Source: Cladocopium goreaui
Taxonomy: Eukaryota; Sar; Dinophyceae; Suessiales; Symbiodiniaceae
Length of the DNA: 64,000 bases
Reading direction: 5' to 3'
NCBI GenBank assembly: GCA_947184155.2
Contig: CAMXCT020001524.1
Location: 547,829-611,828 of the forward strand
Positions 53,680 to 64,000 of this stretch are shown here, one piece after another. Under the pieces are notes generated by a model. That model was not told the DNA's origin, did not search any database, and saw only the letters and a program-made list of their open reading frames with translations. Positions within the stretch are counted from its first letter, which is position 1. Every line of letters begins with the position of its first letter. The translations under genes were made by a program, and so were the position numbers.

Positions 53680-54102
53680 TGTCTTTCTTTGCTCTTGGAT
53701 CTCTCGCTCCACCTGCTTAGAATCCCGAATTTTGGAATCTCGCCGAAGGCCCTCCCATTCAGCCTCATCACCATGGACAACGATGTCCCAAATGTGCGGC
53801 AAAGATAGAACCTGCTGCAAGTCCGCCATCAACACCCCGATTGCATTCTGCAACCCTGCCAGCCCCAACAATCTTGAGCCTGGCTTGGTTCTCAAGGGTC
53901 AAGACAACATTGAATAAAAGGCTGCACATGATTCTGGATATTGGATCAAGAACCACAGCACCCAAAAAATTGCGACTTTTTTGCCGCACGCCAAAAACTA
54001 GCAACACGGTGCAACATTAAAATTGCCTCTCCCGCCGATCTCCGGGTGCGCACTCTGCAAACCACCCAGCTGCCAAGAAAACTCTTTTGTCGCATCAAAC
54101 CA
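53680..54102 (-). CDS. Two phase-matched exons, unknown protein
   Basis: Exon 54102-53999 (acceptor GGTCAG/T, donor GCTA/GTTTTT; GLMRQKSFLGSWVVCRVRTR and SAGEAILMLHRVA) joins exon 53879-53680 (acceptor GCCAG/GC, donor ACA/GTGTAA) with a split Ser codon. The second exon encodes 66 codons: LLGLAGLQNAIGVLMADLQQ, LSLPHIWDIVVHGDEAEWEG and a charged helix ending VEREIQEQRKT. No family recognised. Confidence 0.5.
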
Positions 54103-54502
54103 CTGACCTCTCCTCCCTGATATTCCAAACAACTGCAGGCTGAGGAAGCAACTTTTCTTGCAGGAAATGCTTGACAAAAGATTCTCAACCAGGGTCAACC
54201 AGGTAACCAGGGAGAGCTATGACAGCAGCGCTCTAATGTGAAACTGCCGCAATGCCTGCAGTGCATGGGTCAAAAACAGCTGCCCTCCTCACTTGATCCA
54301 TATCTATCCATATCTGCGAAACGTTGCCACAGAGCAGACTCACCTCCCAAGTCTGCACAGTTGTCCAGCGAATGACACTTCTCATGCAGCCAAGGGAAGA
54401 TGTAGCTGGAGGCGACTGCTAAGTCTTGTTAATTACATCTTTCCAGTTCGAAGTCATGTATCTTTCTGCTCGTCATCAACATATCATGACCACACCTCTT
54501 AC
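54103..54502. other. Unresolved
   Basis: A minus frame continues to 54198 with LSLQLFGISGRRGQWFDATK but clashes with the exon above. Otherwise nothing is recognised. Confidence 0.3.
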
Positions 54503-54739
54503 TCAAAAGTCCACACAGCGGAAGAACTGAGGCAAGATTGCGTAGGCTTGAGCCCAAACATGTGAAAGGTTCGGCTCTGCTTTTCTTTCAACTTTCTTGT
54601 GCCATTTGGGCACCGTTCTGGCAACACTGAGCATCTCTCTCTCACCAAAAAATCTGAGCTGTTTTGCAAACGAACCTGTCTGCTGACTTCCAAATACGTA
54701 GCGGACGTCGCAGAGAAAGGTCAAGATGCGATACATCAA
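54503..54739 (-). CDS. Possible 3' exon, unknown protein
   Basis: An open minus frame of 78 codons with a stop, containing RYVFGSQQTGSFAKQLRFFG, SVARTVPKWHKKVERKAEPN and HVWAQAYAILPQFFRCVDF. Protein-like composition; splice acceptor not fixed. Confidence 0.35.
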   Translation of the reverse strand: MMYRILTFLCDVRYVFGSQQTGSFAKQLRFFGEREMLSVARTVPKWHKKVERKAEPNLSHVWAQAYAILPQFFRCVDF

Positions 54740-55876
54740 GGCATATTCATGTTCATGTCTTGTTCACGATAGCCGTCAGAAGCTTGCTGTCTGCGATGAG
54801 AAAACGGGCAATGATCGTGACTCTCGGAAGGTTTCAAGAAGTTGCTGGGGAGCACAGAAACACCAAAGTCCGGCAGGGGGGGGAGCCTCGGGAGGAGCCT
54901 CTCAACCACTGCACTATGTGGCGGCCCATGGACCAACCCATGGAGATAGTTTTGGCGAATCGCAGAGTGGAAGCAGTTGATGTTCGGGGTGCACGTCCTC
55001 TGCTCACGCTGTGCCCTGTAAGGGTGTTTGTTCGCTTCTGTGCTGCCGCTCAAATCTTTCACATGTACGATATCGACACGATACAAGACGGTCCCGACCA
55101 CAACGTACAAACCGTTGATAACAGAGGAGTCCTTACAGGCAAAGAACCACCTGTATCAAAGTGGCCTCTGAGTCAACGTTTGCTTTGTTTGTTCCGCTGG
55201 TGAGATTCTACCATATTCGTATTCAGAACCCACTACATAAAGGAAGAGAGAAGTAGCGTAAAAACAATGTGTCTCTAGACAAAGCTTCTGCGAGATTCCT
55301 TTGGAGAAGGAAAACATTGATCTTCTTCCTTAGTATAAAGTCTTTTGACATAAAGGAAAACATTGCAATGCAAAGCAAAAAACAGATTCTTGTAGATTCT
55401 CTAACTTATTTGAGCAAGCAAAATATCAGCAGCAAGGCATTGAAGATGTTCTGCGTTGCTTCAAAACCACAAGTACAAACTCCAAATATATATATATATA
55501 TACGCAGAATATTTAGATTTATACATAAATATCTATATATATATACATAATATATACATTATATAAATACATTATTTATATGTTTTTTACATTTATATTC
55601 TTGATTTAATTATCTATTTAAATATCATTGAAATCAGTATAGGGCATGACCAGTGCGTCAATGCTTCAGGCACATCATATGATTCGTATGATGCACGTGT
55701 TTGGATTTCAACTCCAGGGGCGGATTCCGTATGTCGCTTACATTCATTTGTTTGAATAAATAGTACTTAAAATCCAATACATAGCAAATCAATGTATTTC
55801 TTATATACAATTTTGACTTTTTTCTAAAACTTGATAGATATGTTTGATATTTCACAATTTTTACTTTGTAGTTTCG
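54740..55876. other. Spacer; long plus-strand open frame not called
   Basis: A 179-codon plus-strand frame (54664-55203) overlaps the minus candidate above and has no recognised domain. From 55480 to 55620 the DNA is TA-rich. Confidence 0.3.
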
Positions 55877-56104
55877 TCACTTCTGAGCAAGCTGTTCCTT
55901 ATCCAATCGACGGGGAAAAAAACATGAGTTGAACTCCAAGCGGTTTCGAAATCGACTGCACGTCTGTTTCCGAAGCCATTTCGTTTGCCAGTCATGTGCT
56001 GCTCTGGCCAAGGTGCTCATTTGGTTGGCGGCCGGATATCCGCAGTCCACGAGCAGATAACTCCTGCGTGGTTGTGTGCAAGTTGCTCGAGCTGGGGGAG
56101 ACAT
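55877..56104 (-). CDS. Possible 3'-terminal exon, unknown protein
   Basis: Minus frame ending in TGA with a plausible basic C terminus (STLARAAHDWQTKWLRKQTC then FPRRLDKEQLAQK). The start of the exon is not certain. It lies about 225 bases beyond the stop of the five-exon gene at 56329-57950. Confidence 0.35.
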   Translation of the reverse strand: MSPPARATCTQPRRSYLLVDCGYPAANQMSTLARAAHDWQTKWLRKQTCSRFRNRLEFNSCFFPRRLDKEQLAQK

Positions 56105-56328
56105 GGATCATCTAATTCCTGCACCATAACGGCTGTTTAGGACATGTCTGCACCACAGATTCTGGAACTTCGTCAATACTGTCGCAGATTCCTCCAGGAT
56201 GCAAGCTTTGTAGTCCTGACAGAAACAACATGAAACAACTGGAGGATCTCAGCAGAAACTTCACAGAATTTGTCTGACACCTTCACTGCTCAAGAGTCGG
56301 CCCGTGGTCGATCAATGCCTCGAACTGG

Positions 56329-57950
56329 TCATCGCAGGGATTGTTCAGCTGGTGCCTCAAGAAGCCCTTGGCAGTGCAATCGTCTGACCACTGGCATTTC
56401 ACGGTCAAAGACGAAGCACAAATAAGCCGTCACCATCACCATCAGGCCATGACTATCAAGCCTACAGTTGCCATCATGCCATGCCGTGGCTTGTTCGCCC
56501 CAACAAACTCCAACAGCTTTTCCGCGCCGGCCATAAGCTCGGTATCTCTGCAGCAGCTCTGCTGCTTCGGAAGCCGTGAGAGCAAAACAGCCCCGCACGG
56601 GATCCAGGCGATAGAAGTGTTCCTGGACCAGCCAAGCACTGAAGAAGTTCTGAATTTGAGGATCTCCGTAGCTTGAAAATCCATCAATTCAATGTTTGAT
56701 TTGGATTTGGCTTTAAGGGGTCCTATTTTTTTGGGTTTCCCGTTGTGCCACATTCTCGGGCTCCATCTGCCGTACACATGTTGCATTTTGACCCTGGAGA
56801 AAGAAGTGATCTGCTGAAACTGCTGTTTTCATTTTCTATGACTGGAGCAAAAGTAAAGAAAGGATACCAAGCTGCTTAAGCTTCCAAATGTACCACTGAT
56901 ATCAACTTATCAACCTTACACTTTGTCAGTTTCCCGAGCCTTGCCACGGCGTAGGGCATACCAGTGCCCTTTCGCAGAGTTGTCCATGAGATCAACCATT
57001 CCATGGATGGAAAATAAAAAATGTTTGAAACTTTGAAACCAACCAATAACTGGATGTTTCCTGAAATGGGGGTACCCCCAGTTTTAGGGTAGCCCCACTT
57101 TAGGAAACCCCCAACTTCGTTCAAGATTGTTCAGACTTTCTGCGCTGCACGTCTTCCACACTTATGACTCGATGACACTTCCTTCCACATCACAGGACGT
57201 GCCTTTGGCATCAGCAGTCACTTGCCCCGGGTTCTCGTAAACCACCAAACCTCAGCGACTACTGTAAATTTGGGTCTGAAAATGGGTGTCCCAAAAATCT
57301 ATATTGGTTAGTCACCATCTTCCCCATGGCAATGTTGGGGGGTATATCACATTTTAAGACACACCCATTGCGGCTCCTCACCCAAGGCCTTCTCCGGCTT
57401 CAATCTCCAGAGTAGTCCTTCCAGAGAAAGACATCTTCAGCTGGGGTTTCTCCACTGTTTGGGTCAAGATCAGGGACCTGCAAACCTATTAGCATATTGG
57501 ATTATGCTATATAGGCTATACCTCCCGAAGTTGACCATGAAAATGGTGCGGGAGTTTGGAGGGACTGGATGGAGAACTTTCACGCAGCTCCTCAGCTCAA
57601 AGAGCGACTCGACCCACTTGCTGTGCCTGATCCCATAACCCTCAATGCAATGGTGAAGGGAAGATCTTTAGGACACATTGGGAAACGTCCAAATATAGAT
57701 GTTTCCTGAATATGTTCTCTTCGACCAATTTTGGGATACCTTTCTCGGGAGTTCTTGGGGCTTGCAGCACCTTTTGGTGGACCCATCGGGGGGATGGAGA
57801 TACTTAAAGTATCTTAAACTTATTTTAAATCACCAACTGGCAGTTGGTGCCAAAAGCCCAGCGATTAAGATTGAAAAAACAGGAGCCCATCTGTGGGTTT
57901 CTGCTGTTGTGGCGCTCTTCATTGGGCACTTCGATGTCGAAGCCAGCCAT
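56329..57950 (-). CDS. Complete five-exon gene, unknown protein, 244 aa
   Basis: ATG at 57950 follows a CCCTAG acceptor (possible spliced-leader site). Exons 57950-57834, 57640-57522, 57477-57382, 57030-56922 and 56622-56329 join in phase to TGA, 735 bases in total. Donors: TTG/GTGATT, GAG/GTATAG, TTGG/GTGAGG, CAAA/GTGTAA. The protein starts MAGFDIEVPNEERHNSR and contains GYGIRHSKWVESLFELRSCV, PVPPNSRTIFMVNFGRSLIL, DLMDNSAKGHWYALRRGKAR and FYRLDPVRGCFALTASEAAE. The 5' part of exon 4 overlaps a remnant of the ACTGGTTGG foldback family, so it may be partly transposon-derived or begin later. No known domain is recognised. Confidence 0.55.
57056..57112. mobile_element. Short foldback remnant
   Basis: GTTTCCTGAAATGGGGGTAC pairs with GTAGCCCCACTTTAGGAAAC. 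Arms are about 20 bases with a few mismatches, in an intron of the five-exon gene. Confidence 0.5.
57279..57371. mobile_element. Short foldback remnant
   Basis: AAATGGGTGTCCCAAAA at the left pairs with TTTTAAGACACACCCATT at the right, about 93 bases long. It lies in the third intron of the five-exon gene, next to the exon at 57382. Confidence 0.5.
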
Positions 57951-58788
57951 TTTGACCTAGGGCGGTAGGTTCAATGTGAAGTTGTTGCCTTCATCAAGAA
58001 GCCTTTGTTACTTGAAGTCAGCGTGAGAACTGTTCAAAACTCATGGCACAGTGCATGATAAGCACTACAAGTCACATGATTTGGAAAAAGCTGCAACACA
58101 ACAGGAATGCAAAAATTGACAAAATCAACAGCAAAACTTCGGACTTCACAACTTCGCCTTCACTCCCGAAACTCCACAAATCTCCTCCACCCTTGCGAAC
58201 CCGTGCCAGAAATATCTAGATTCTCTTGGCTGAGTGGCTGCTTGCTTGAGGCATTCTTTTGCATCGAAGTCAAAGTCTACTCCATCCTGTTCAGCAGGTC
58301 AGTACCCAACCCGATCTGCTGACTAGCATCTTGGAATACAACACAACCATTGGGTGCCAGCCGCTCTGTGCAGCAAAACCATGCAAAACTGGGAAGGTCA
58401 GCACCCTTCCCTAAGATCATCAAATGCGGCCCTCAAATCCACCACAATTCATGCTCTACTTTGATGCCAAAACCAGTGGATGTTAGGACGCCGTCCGAAA
58501 GTTCCTGACGCCTCCCCCGCCTCTGGCACTGCCAAATGCCCCAAGCCATCCGGGTGCCGCGCCACGCGGCGTCTGGCAGCGAGGGCAGTTGGATCTGTCG
58601 CTGCTGATCCGGTCCAAGAACGAAGCAGCACTGCAATGTCCTCAGGAAACACTTAAGGGCCGCAAAATGGTAATTTTTGAAGATTCAATATTAAACCATC
58701 CAATATCAGCCAATGTTTGAAGGCATTGATCATTCTGACACCTTGGCATTTGCAAAAAATCTTCTCCGTGGCCTCTGGGCCCCTCAAC
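57951..58788. other. Spacer with one GC-rich possible exon
   Basis: At about 58470-58640 the minus strand is GC-rich and open in more than one frame after ATTGCAG (for example LLRSWTGSAATDPTALAARR). It may be a further exon of the ankyrin gene, but the frame is undecided. Confidence 0.3.
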
Positions 58789-59069
58789 CGTGCGGTGCAA
58801 AGGATCCTTGTGTCCAAGTTGTTGTGCCAGCTGCTGTGGAGCCAGGCCAAAATGATTCACAGTTTGCTCCGCATTATGTCGCAGCAGGGCGCAACAAGCC
58901 TGGGGGCCAGTGAACCCACAGATTGATTGGCCCATGTTTGGGAGTAGAACCATGTTGACCTGCCACGACTGATCCACCAAACACTATCCTGCCCATCAGC
59001 AACAGCCACATCTGCAAACCATGTCGCCTCGCTGTGACCTGTGCGAGCACAGTGATGGAGAGGTGTGTC
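58789..59069 (-). CDS. Ankyrin-repeat protein fragment (two exons)
   Basis: Exon 59069-59031 (acceptor GCCTCAG/GAC) encodes DTPLHHCARTGHS. Exon 58899-58789 (acceptor GCCCCCAG/GCT, donor ACG/GTTGAG) encodes ACCALLRHNAEQTVNHFG then LAPQQLAQQLGHKD. Joined in phase 0 they give one canonical ankyrin repeat (TPLH..AR.GH......LL...A) and the start of the next (G..P..LA...GH). The join needs a GA donor (CACAGC/GAGGCG). Ankyrin repeats mediate protein-protein contacts; the rest of the gene was not found. Confidence 0.6.
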
Positions 59070-59682
59070 CTGAGGCAATTCACAAAACCAACTCCCAATT
59101 TGTGCCCCAAGGCCATGACCCAGCCCCATTGCAACTTGGTTATCACATGCTATACCGCTCTAATCACTGATCATCGTATACCTGCAAGAGACAAATATGT
59201 CTCGACTTGGTGTCAAAACTGTTCAAAGTGCCTCAGATGCTGAGTTTTTTTTCGCTGTTTGCAGTGTTTTGCCAACATTAAACTAAATGGACAAACGTCT
59301 ACCGAGAGTCTCCCCGCTCATCTTTGGAGCTCAAGAAAGGACGACAGCCTGAACGGAGATGCATCTGCTCTATCTCCAAGATCAAAAGGTATTGTCAAAA
59401 ACATCAACAACGCGTCATCGTCATTGTTTGCTCATGTGGAGATCGTTTGGCTCGATTTGTGTGGAAGCACAAATTTGGCCGGTCTGCTTCCTGGAAGGAA
59501 ACCGTTTGCAGTTCCCTCAAACTTCAAATTCAGTGCCACGAGATTTGAGCATGGCTCCAACAGCGGGTACCAAACGAAGCACAAGGGCTGAGCGTAGTTA
59601 AGTTAGATCCCCAGGGTTGTTCTATTTTTGCAGCCCTCTTTCTGTATTTACATATGCAATTATACAATGATACAAGTACGTG
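59070..59682. other. Unresolved
   Basis: Open frames near 59259-59600 on the plus strand have no splice or family support. Confidence 0.3.
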
Positions 59683-59705
59683 CATACATATACATATACA
59701 TATAC

Positions 59706-59739
<34 letters not shown>

Positions 59740-59776
59740 GCATATGCATATACATATACATATACATATCCATATC

Positions 59777-59810
<34 letters not shown>

Positions 59811-59848
59811 CACATATACATATACATACGTATACATATATATATGTG
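59683..59848. repeat. CATATA hexamer microsatellite
   Basis: About 165 bases of CATATA units with occasional variants (ACCTATA, CATATG, CATATC). All six frames are open over much of it; non-coding. Confidence 0.95.
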
Positions 59849-59862
59849 TGTGTACACATTAT

Positions 59863-60023
59863 GTTAAAAACCAACACCCTCTCACAACATCAGTTGTGCC
59901 AGTGTACATATGTGCAACATCTTGGATCAACAAGGCCTTGAGCCTTTGTGTGCCAACAGTACAAAAGGCGCGTGCAGCAACAGCTGCAACAGAGTGTCGA
60001 CATCAGCTGCCTTGATTTTCACA
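59863..60023 (+). repeat. Probable 5' LTR of second copia element
   Basis: Begins TGTTAAAAACC and ends TTTTCACA directly before a primer-binding site, so TG...CA ends and position fit an LTR of about 161 bases. The left boundary is inferred, since the 3' LTR lies outside the window. Confidence 0.5.
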
Positions 60024-60037
60024 TGGTAGCGGAGCAG
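60024..60037 (+). promoter_or_regulatory. Primer-binding site, 3' end of initiator-like tRNA
   Basis: TGGTAGCGGAGCAG is complementary to a tRNA 3' end CUGCUCCGCUACCA. The implied acceptor stem AGCGGAG/CUCCGCU starts with A1:U72, a eukaryotic initiator tRNA-Met hallmark. Confidence 0.65.
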
Positions 60038-60186
60038 TGGTCCTGGAAGCATCCAGGTGAGCTCCAACAACTACAGCAGGAGCAACACTGGGTAGCAGCC
60101 TAACAAACAAACACTCAAACAACAAACGCAAAGGAAAGCGCTTGATCCCAGCTAAACATAGCGTGGGGGGACTCTCGACAACAAGG

Positions 60187-63100
60187 ATGGCAACGGCACA
60201 TGACATAGGATCGCCAACAGCAGGAGCGTCAGAAGTGGACGCTTTAGCATCAACACACAGACTGAGGTTGAAGCCTCCAACATACGATGGAAGCTATGCA
60301 ACATTTGAAGAATGGAAGTATAAGTTCTCAGCATACATGGGCCTGCAGGACAACATCTTTCCACAACTGCTATCAAGAGCAGAAAGAGCAACAACAGTGC
60401 TCACAGACGCAGAGCTGCTTGGTGCAGCAACAACAATTGAAGAAGGAGAGAAATGGACACAACTATGTAACAACTTCAAATACATCCTCATCAACATCAC
60501 CAGCGGCCCAGCAGCAACAGTTTGCAGACAACACCAAGACGCCATGGGCCTAGAGGTTTACAGGCAACTTTGCAACAGGTTTGCAATACCTGTTGGAACA
60601 AGAAGCTAGGCTACCTTATAAGACTTCTCAAACCAAAATTCAACAACAACAACAACAACAACTTTGAAGAGTCCTTCTCAACATAGGAATTTGAGCTTGC
60701 ACGCTATGAACGTGACAACAATGGACAACTTCCAGACCGAGTAAAGATAGCTGTTCTCACGAATGAGACAACAGGACCACCTCGACAACACCTACACCTC
60801 AACGCCAGCACAACACCAACATATGCAGAAGTGAGGACAACAATCATGGAGTACTACAGGACCACGACAGCGTTCTCAAGACTCCGGCAACAGTCGTCCT
60901 CATCGGTCAGTACAAATCTTGGAGGAGGCCCAGCTCCAATGGACATTGGAGCAACATACAAAGGCAAAGGAAAAGGAAAGAACAAAGGAAAAGGATATGG
61001 CAAAGGCAACAAAGGAAAGGATACCAACAAGGAAAAGGCTATGGAGGCTACGGCGCATACAATTAAGGAAAAGCCAAAGGAAGACAACAACCATAGTACC
61101 AGCCAAAAGGAGGAGACAAAGGCAACAAAGGAAAGGCAAAAGGAATGCCCAACAAAGGAAAAGGAAAGAATCCAACAGCAGTGTGCTAGAGATGTGGCCA
61201 ACCAGGCCACATGGCAAAGGATTGCACAACATGTCAGAGACACCACAGGAACAGAACCAAGATGTAACAGCACAATGGTACGACCCAAACAGTGGGTATG
61301 ACAACTATTGGTACAGCAACGACCCAATCAGGCAACTACAACACTCATCCAGTCCAACGACAACAGGTAGCTTTGCCAGCACCACCAACGGACAATCAAA
61401 CACCATTAATCCAACTTGTGGCAACACTGGGTCATCAGGCAGCGAGTCCCCACAAGGAAGCGACAACAATGCAAGCAGTTCAACAACAAAGAGGATACAC
61501 AGAGGCAGAGATCATGATCGACAGTGGTGCAGCAACACACGTTTGTCCAACATGGTTTGCACCAGACACACCACTGTATCCATTACAATATGGACAAGGT
61601 CCGAAGCTCAGGACAGCAACAGATGAAGACATCTCAGTGCATGGCTACAAAGTGGTGTACATGCACAACATCAACCAGCAAACACTGGTTGTTCCCTTCT
61701 ATGTGTGCGACGTGACACAACCCATCATGTCAGTAACAAGACTGGCAGAACAAGGGTTCAACACACAACTCAACGAAACACCAACAATCACACACAGCAA
61801 GGAATTCAACTCAGCACTGAGGCAACGTGAAGGCCTCTACTTCTTTCCAGTTACACTGGTAACACTGCCAGTCAACATGAGGCTTGAAGTCAACCAAACA
61901 ACAGAAGGAACAACAGCAAGAATAGCACCGGTTACACTCACACCAACAGGCATGGAGATCCTTCGAAACAAGAACGATCTGTGGACATTCAACAGCCAGG
62001 GTTTCCTGGTAAGAGTCCAGAGAACACAACGCAAGGCACTTTTCATGCCAGACAGTAGATGTCCAGTTCCAACAGAAAGATTGGGGAACTACAGAAGGAC
62101 AGTCATACAACGACCAAACAACAACACAGAGGTCATTGAAGAAGCATATCAAGACCTCGACAAGAAGCAACAGAAGAGAGTCATCCAAGGACACAACTGG
62201 ACAGGAGAAACATGGTTCAAAGTGAAAAGGGGAACACCCCTTCCAGGCAACACACCACCACAACCAGCACTTCCACCAGCCAAAGGGCCAACACCAGCAA
62301 CATCTCGACAACTTACAGCCGATGAACCACAAGCACCAATGTATGGACACAACGTGAAGAAGCCTCTCACTGAGGTGACCAACAGGTCAAGCAATGACCT
62401 CAACACAGACACACCAAACAGCAATACAACATCCAAAAGAAGTCAGTCCAACACAGGACTATTGGACCAAAGAAGGTCCATACTGGAAACGTGCGCATGT
62501 CCAACCAAGAAGGGACATGTACAGTCCACAACAAACAGATGATGGACCAGACGTGGCAAAGCTGACAACATGGAGACAAACGATGGTGAAGCCAACAAGT
62601 GGCAACCGAGGATACAGAATTGACGATGACTGGACAACAAAGAGGAAAGCAACACTCGACATAGAGTGGACAGGCTCAACAAACTTTGAGGAGAACACAG
62701 CATACAAAGATCAGTTCATCACAGATGATCCAGAGGAGCGACAAGAAGCAAAGAGAGCAACAGGAGCACCAACACCACAACAACCAGCAGAACAAGAACG
62801 AAGAGAACATGAACTGACACACCTTCCATACAGAAGCTGGTGTCCAACATGCGTACAAAGCAAAGGAAGACAAGACAACCACCCAAAACAAACAAGAAAA
62901 ACACCAGTGATCCAAGTGGATCTGATGTACTACAAAGCATTAGGAGAGAAACAAACAACATCGGTCCTCACAGCAGTGGACGTTGAAACAGGTATGTGCA
63001 TGGCAGTTCAACTGGAAGACAAGACCCAACACGTGCAATACCTGTCAACTTGCCTACAACAATTCCTGATGGAATGTGGCAGAACACATGCAATTCTCAA

Positions 63101-64000
63101 CAACACTGTCCTACAATCAGACCAGGAAGACTTCATCATCTCCTTGCTCAAGATGGCGGCAACAGCAATGGGCAGCAACATAGCAGTGAGACAATCACCT
63201 GCTTACACCTCACAAGCACAAGGCAGCGTGGAACGATTCCACAGAACACTGATGGGCCAAGTTGGGGCCATCAAACTCCAACTGGAGAACAACTACGGCA
63301 TCAAGCTCAACAGCAAGCATCCCATCATGCCGTGGCTTGTGAAACATTCAGCATACCTTCTCAACAGGTACTCAATCCACCCCGATGGCAACACAAGCTA
63401 CTACAGACGATGACGATGGGGCAAAGAACACAAAACACCAATCTGAGAGTTTGGTGAAACAGTTCTTTACATGCTACCAACAGCAAAGCACATGCCAAAA
63501 ATGCAGGCTAGGTTCTATCCAGCCATCTGGTTGGGTAAGGACACCTCAACAAACGAGAACATCCTTGGCATCAGCAACAAAGTGGTCAAAGCAAGGACCA
63601 TTCCAAGACAAATCAAACCACACAAGTACAACAAACAGTTGATGGACATCATCAACTCTTCACCAGCCATGATACCAGCAACAGCACCAAGCATTGTGGT
63701 ACTACCACAACCTGCCGCAAGGGAGCAGCAGGCAACAACAAGCACTGAGACTCAGCAGGGTCCACAGCCAACAGTCACAGGACAACCACACAACACACCA
63801 CCACTAGCACTTACAGACCTTCCAATGGCAACAGCGCCAGCAACTCAGCAAGCAAAGCAACCACTTCCAATGCCAACACCTGGCAAGCGAGAAGTAACAG
63901 ACGAGATAGCACATGGCAGCTCACCAAAGCAAGCAAGAACAACAGCAAGAGCAACAGCAGCCAGCAGACCTGAAACAGCTCAGGAGCCACCGACAACAAG
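60187..64000 (+). pseudogene. Copia gag-pol, frameshifted and interrupted
   Basis: Gag starts at ATG 60187 (RLRLKPPTYDGSYATFEEWK). Frame breaks occur near 60607, about 61030 and about 62460. In-frame stops are seen at 60684, near 61061 and 61094, at 61187 (inside the CCHC knuckle C.RCGQPGHMAKDC), 61265, 63411 (made by a GACGAT duplication) and 63444. The protease is at about 61510 (IDSGAATHVCP). Integrase has HELTH...CPTC, then D of VIQVDLMYYKAL, D of VLQSDQED and E of GSVERFH. The sequence after 63444 is integrase C-terminal region and a Pro/Thr/Gln-rich linker toward the reverse transcriptase. I describe the breaks without repairing them. Confidence 0.9.

Larger units (their letters stand above)
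59863..64000 (+). mobile_element. Second Ty1/copia element, degenerate, truncated by window end
   Basis: Order on the plus strand: LTR, primer-binding site, gag, CCHC knuckle, protease and integrase. Reverse transcriptase would lie beyond 64000. Broken by several frameshifts and stop codons, so an inactive copy. Coding composition is strongly A/C-rich (ACA, CAA, CCA codons), unlike host exons and unlike the first element. Confidence 0.9.

Noticed and set aside
54664-55203. 179-codon plus-strand open frame
   Set aside because: No domain, overlaps a more protein-like minus frame, and no splice or start support.
59628-59950. His/Ile/Tyr-rich open frames
   Set aside because: All come from the CATATA microsatellite.

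Overview
The window looks like nuclear DNA of a dinoflagellate, probably Symbiodiniaceae-like. The evidence is two Ty1/copia retroelements of the type common in those genomes, genes cut into exons of about 35 to 200 bases, introns that start with GT, GC or apparently GA and end in AG, and nearly all recognisable exons on one strand (minus). Coding density is low. The sequence is crowded with minisatellites, TA-rich microsatellites, foldback (MITE-like) elements and dispersed repeats. All gene models below were joined by eye from splice signals, reading phase and family motifs, with no transcript evidence.

Layout. 0-4.4 kb: AT-rich DNA, a CAC/CAT/CAA satellite, and copy A of a 1.25-kb element carrying a 42-bp minisatellite. 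4.4-5.3 kb: an intronless RBMX2/Ist3-like splicing factor (minus). 5.3-16 kb: sparse exon-like pieces, a 41-bp minisatellite open in all frames and several foldbacks. 16.4-19.9 kb: an RluA-family pseudouridine synthase in at least eight exons, with a foldback element in one intron. 20-26 kb: unassigned exons and copy B (inverted) of the 42-bp-repeat element. 26.4-35.8 kb: an apparently intact 9.4-kb copia element with identical 103-bp terminal repeats and a single 2,973-codon polyprotein. It lies between acidic host exons at 36.8, 36.2 and 26.2 kb, so it is probably in an intron. 37.4-38.8 kb: a four-exon HMG-box-like gene. 39.5-48.4 kb: acidic exons and a three-exon run of unknown function. 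50.1-52.5 kb: a TMEM184/OST-alpha (DUF300) membrane protein gene. 53.7-59.1 kb: further exons, a complete five-exon gene of unknown function and an ankyrin-repeat fragment. 59.9-64 kb: a second, degenerate copia element on the plus strand that runs off the window.

The most interesting object is the 9.4-kb copia element. Between its protease and integrase lies a domain with the ordered signatures of a divergent cytosine-C5 DNA methyltransferase. Its primer-binding site matches the anticodon arm of initiator tRNA-Met, and its polyprotein ends in a membrane segment followed by a repetitive Ser/Gln/Ala-rich tail. The second copia element instead appears to use the 3' end of an initiator tRNA as primer.
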